DNA from: an uncultured Lactobacillus sp.
Lineage (GTDB): Bacteria > Bacillota > Bacilli > Lactobacillales > Lactobacillaceae
Direction of reading: 5' to 3'
Length of the DNA: 34,487 nt
Assembly: GCA_946482465.1 (NCBI GenBank)
Contig: CAMLRL010000009.1
Coordinates: 1-34,487 of the forward strand
Below the pieces are notes generated by a model that saw only the letters and a program-made list of their open reading frames with translations, was not told the DNA's origin and did no database searches. Positions 33,088 through 34,487 of the stretch are shown piece after piece (within the stretch, counting starts at the first letter, position 1; each line of letters starts with the position of its first letter). Position numbers and translations under genes: made by a program.

Positions 33088-34487
33088 TTAAAGATTTGAA
33101 ACTTCACCTTGGTAAATAGCACCACGACGAGCATCAACAGTAATAGTAATTCCACTACCAATCTTTTCAGTTGCATCACTAACACCAACAACAACTGGAA
33201 TACCTAATGATAAACCAACCACAGCAGCATGTGAAGTCAAGCCGGAAGCTTCAACAACTAAACCGGAAGCCTTCTTGATCGCTGGCATGTAATCAGGGTC
33301 AGTAGTCTTGGCAACAAGGATGTCTCCTTCTCTAGTCTTGCTAATTGCTTCTTCGGCACTGTTAACTACAACTGTTTTACCAACAACTGAACCGTTGCCT
33401 ACTCCTAATCCTTGAGCTAATTTGCTACCAATAATTTGGAGTTTCATCAAGTTGGTTGTACCTGAGTCACCAACAGGAACACCAGCAACAATGATTACTA
33501 AATCACCATCTTGAACATAACCTTGTTCTTTAGCAACTTTAGCTGCTACTTCGAACATGTCATCAGTAGAAGCAGGTTTTTCAGTAAGCAAAGGTTGAAC
33601 ACCCCAAGAAATGCCAAGTGAGTGTTGGATCTTCTCGTCAAAAGTTAAAGCTAAAATGTTAGCATTTGGACGGTACTTGGAAATCATTCTTGCAGTATAA
33701 CCAGAATTAGTTGCAGTAATAATGGTTTTAACACCTAATTCTTGTGCAGTCCGCACAACTGATTCACCAATAGCTTCAGTAACGTTTGAACCCTTGTATT
33801 CTTCAAATCTTTGCAGAGCTAGAGTGTTACGCTTAAGAAGTTCTCGTTCAGTTCTTTCATCAATTTCAGCCATTGCTGAAACAGCTTTAACTGGGTACAA
33901 ACCATTTGCTGATTCACCAGAAAGCATAGTGGCATCAGTACCATCAAGAACTGCATTGGCAACATCTGAAACTTCAGCACGAGTTGGACGAGGATTTTCT
34001 TGCATTGAATCAAGCATTTGGGTGGCAGTAATAACAGGCTTACCAAGTGCGTTTGCTCTCTTGATTAAATCTTTTTGAACAAATGGCACATCAATAAATG
34101 GAATTTCTACACCCATGTCACCACGAGCAACCATTAAACCATCTGAAACTTGCAAGATTTCGTCTGCGTTATCAATACCTTCTTGTGATTCAATCTTAGG
34201 ATAAATCTTAACATAATCACAGCCAGCATCTTCACAAAGCTTACGGATATCAAGAATATCTTGCGCCTTACGTGCAAACGAAGCAAAGATAAAGTTAATG
34301 CCATGAGCTAAACCAAACTTAATGTCATCAGTGTCTTTTTCAGTAATTCCTGGGAGGCGAATTTCGACGCCAGGTGCATTAACACCCTTCTTAGAACCGA
34401 TAACACCAGTATTTTGAGCTTCACAAACTAATTCTTTCTTTTCTTCGTCTTTTTCTTTAATTAATAAGTCAACTAAACCATCATCAA
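33088..34487 (-). CDS. pyk: Pyruvate kinase, 3' part (N-terminus beyond the window)
   Basis: Glycolytic enzyme that transfers phosphate from PEP to ADP. The reading frame stays open to the right edge, so about 466 residues are visible and the N-terminus is cut. Catalytic-barrel segments include DDGLVDLLI, NAPGVEIRLPGI, IYPKIES, ARGDMGVEIP and the TATQMLDSM loop. The alpha/beta C-domain follows, then an extra C-terminal PEP-utiliser-like domain with GLTSHAAVVG and VVVGVSDAT, typical of Bacillus and lactobacillus enzymes. In lactobacilli pyk usually follows pfkA, which would lie outside the window. A strong terminator follows. Confidence 0.97.
   Translation of the reverse strand, partial: DDGLVDLLIKEKDEEKKELVCEAQNTGVIGSKKGVNAPGVEIRLPGITEKDTDDIKFGLAHGINFIFASFARKAQDILDIRKLCEDAGCDYVKIYPKIESQEGIDNADEILQVSDGLMVARGDMGVEIPFIDVPFVQKDLIKRANALGKPVITATQMLDSMQENPRPTRAEVSDVANAVLDGTDATMLSGESANGLYPVKAVSAMAEIDERTERELLKRNTLALQRFEEYKGSNVTEAIGESVVRTAQELGVKTIITATNSGYTARMISKYRPNANILALTFDEKIQHSLGISWGVQPLLTEKPASTDDMFEVAAKVAKEQGYVQDGDLVIIVAGVPVGDSGTTNLMKLQIIGSKLAQGLGVGNGSVVGKTVVVNSAEEAISKTREGDILVAKTTDPDYMPAIKKASGLVVEASGLTSHAAVVGLSLGIPVVVGVSDATEKIGSGITITVDARRGAIYQGEVSNL

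Overview
The window looks like a chromosomal housekeeping segment of a low-GC Gram-positive bacterium, most probably a Lactobacillus of the acidophilus/delbrueckii group. The reasons are the AT-rich sequence, strong GGAGG-type ribosome binding sites, a pyruvate kinase with the extra C-terminal PEP-utiliser domain, HslVU beside XerC, a ParE/ParC pair, and a Bacillus-like gene order in which biosynthetic neighbours have been lost. The species cannot be fixed from sequence alone. Almost every gene lies on the minus strand. The plus-strand exceptions are an XRE regulator, plsY, a hemolysin III family gene and a YitT family gene. There is no CRISPR array, insertion sequence, prophage, tRNA or rRNA.

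Layout, left to right. 1-2700: an XRE regulator (+) with a dyad over its promoter, Mn-dependent pyrophosphatase ppaC, and a LysR regulator. 2700-7900: topoisomerase IV (parE-parC) and divergent plsY. 8000-13100: a trmFO-xerC-hslV-hslU-galM cluster, read right to left. 13190-18990: degV, yozE, ylqF, rnhB, dprA and topA, read right to left. 19100-22000: hemolysin III (+), cca (-), YitT (+). 22000-27700: lysM, cmk, rpsA, der, hup and a TPR gene, read right to left. 27800-32900: cvfB, xerD, ribT-like, scpA, scpB and rluB, then ribU under a complete FMN riboswitch. 33088-34487: the 3' part of pyk, cut by the window edge.

Functionally the window gathers chromosome maintenance (topoisomerases, HU, ScpAB, XerC/XerD, RNase HII, DprA), ribosome and RNA maturation (YlqF, Der, S1, RluB, TrmFO, CCA enzyme) and membrane lipid synthesis (PlsY). 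Several clusters follow Bacillus subtilis order with losses. The codY slot after hslU holds an aldose epimerase, and ribT remains beside scpA although no riboflavin biosynthetic gene is present here.

I found no convincing new multi-gene system. The most interesting signals are regulatory: a hairpin masking the dprA ribosome site and ending in a U-run; a terminator-like hairpin almost touching the cmk start, with the only good Shine-Dalgarno on its far side; terminators directly abutting the ylqF and der ribosome sites; a three-hairpin hup leader; a 9-9-9 dyad at the XRE promoter; and four TTG starts supported by their ribosome sites.
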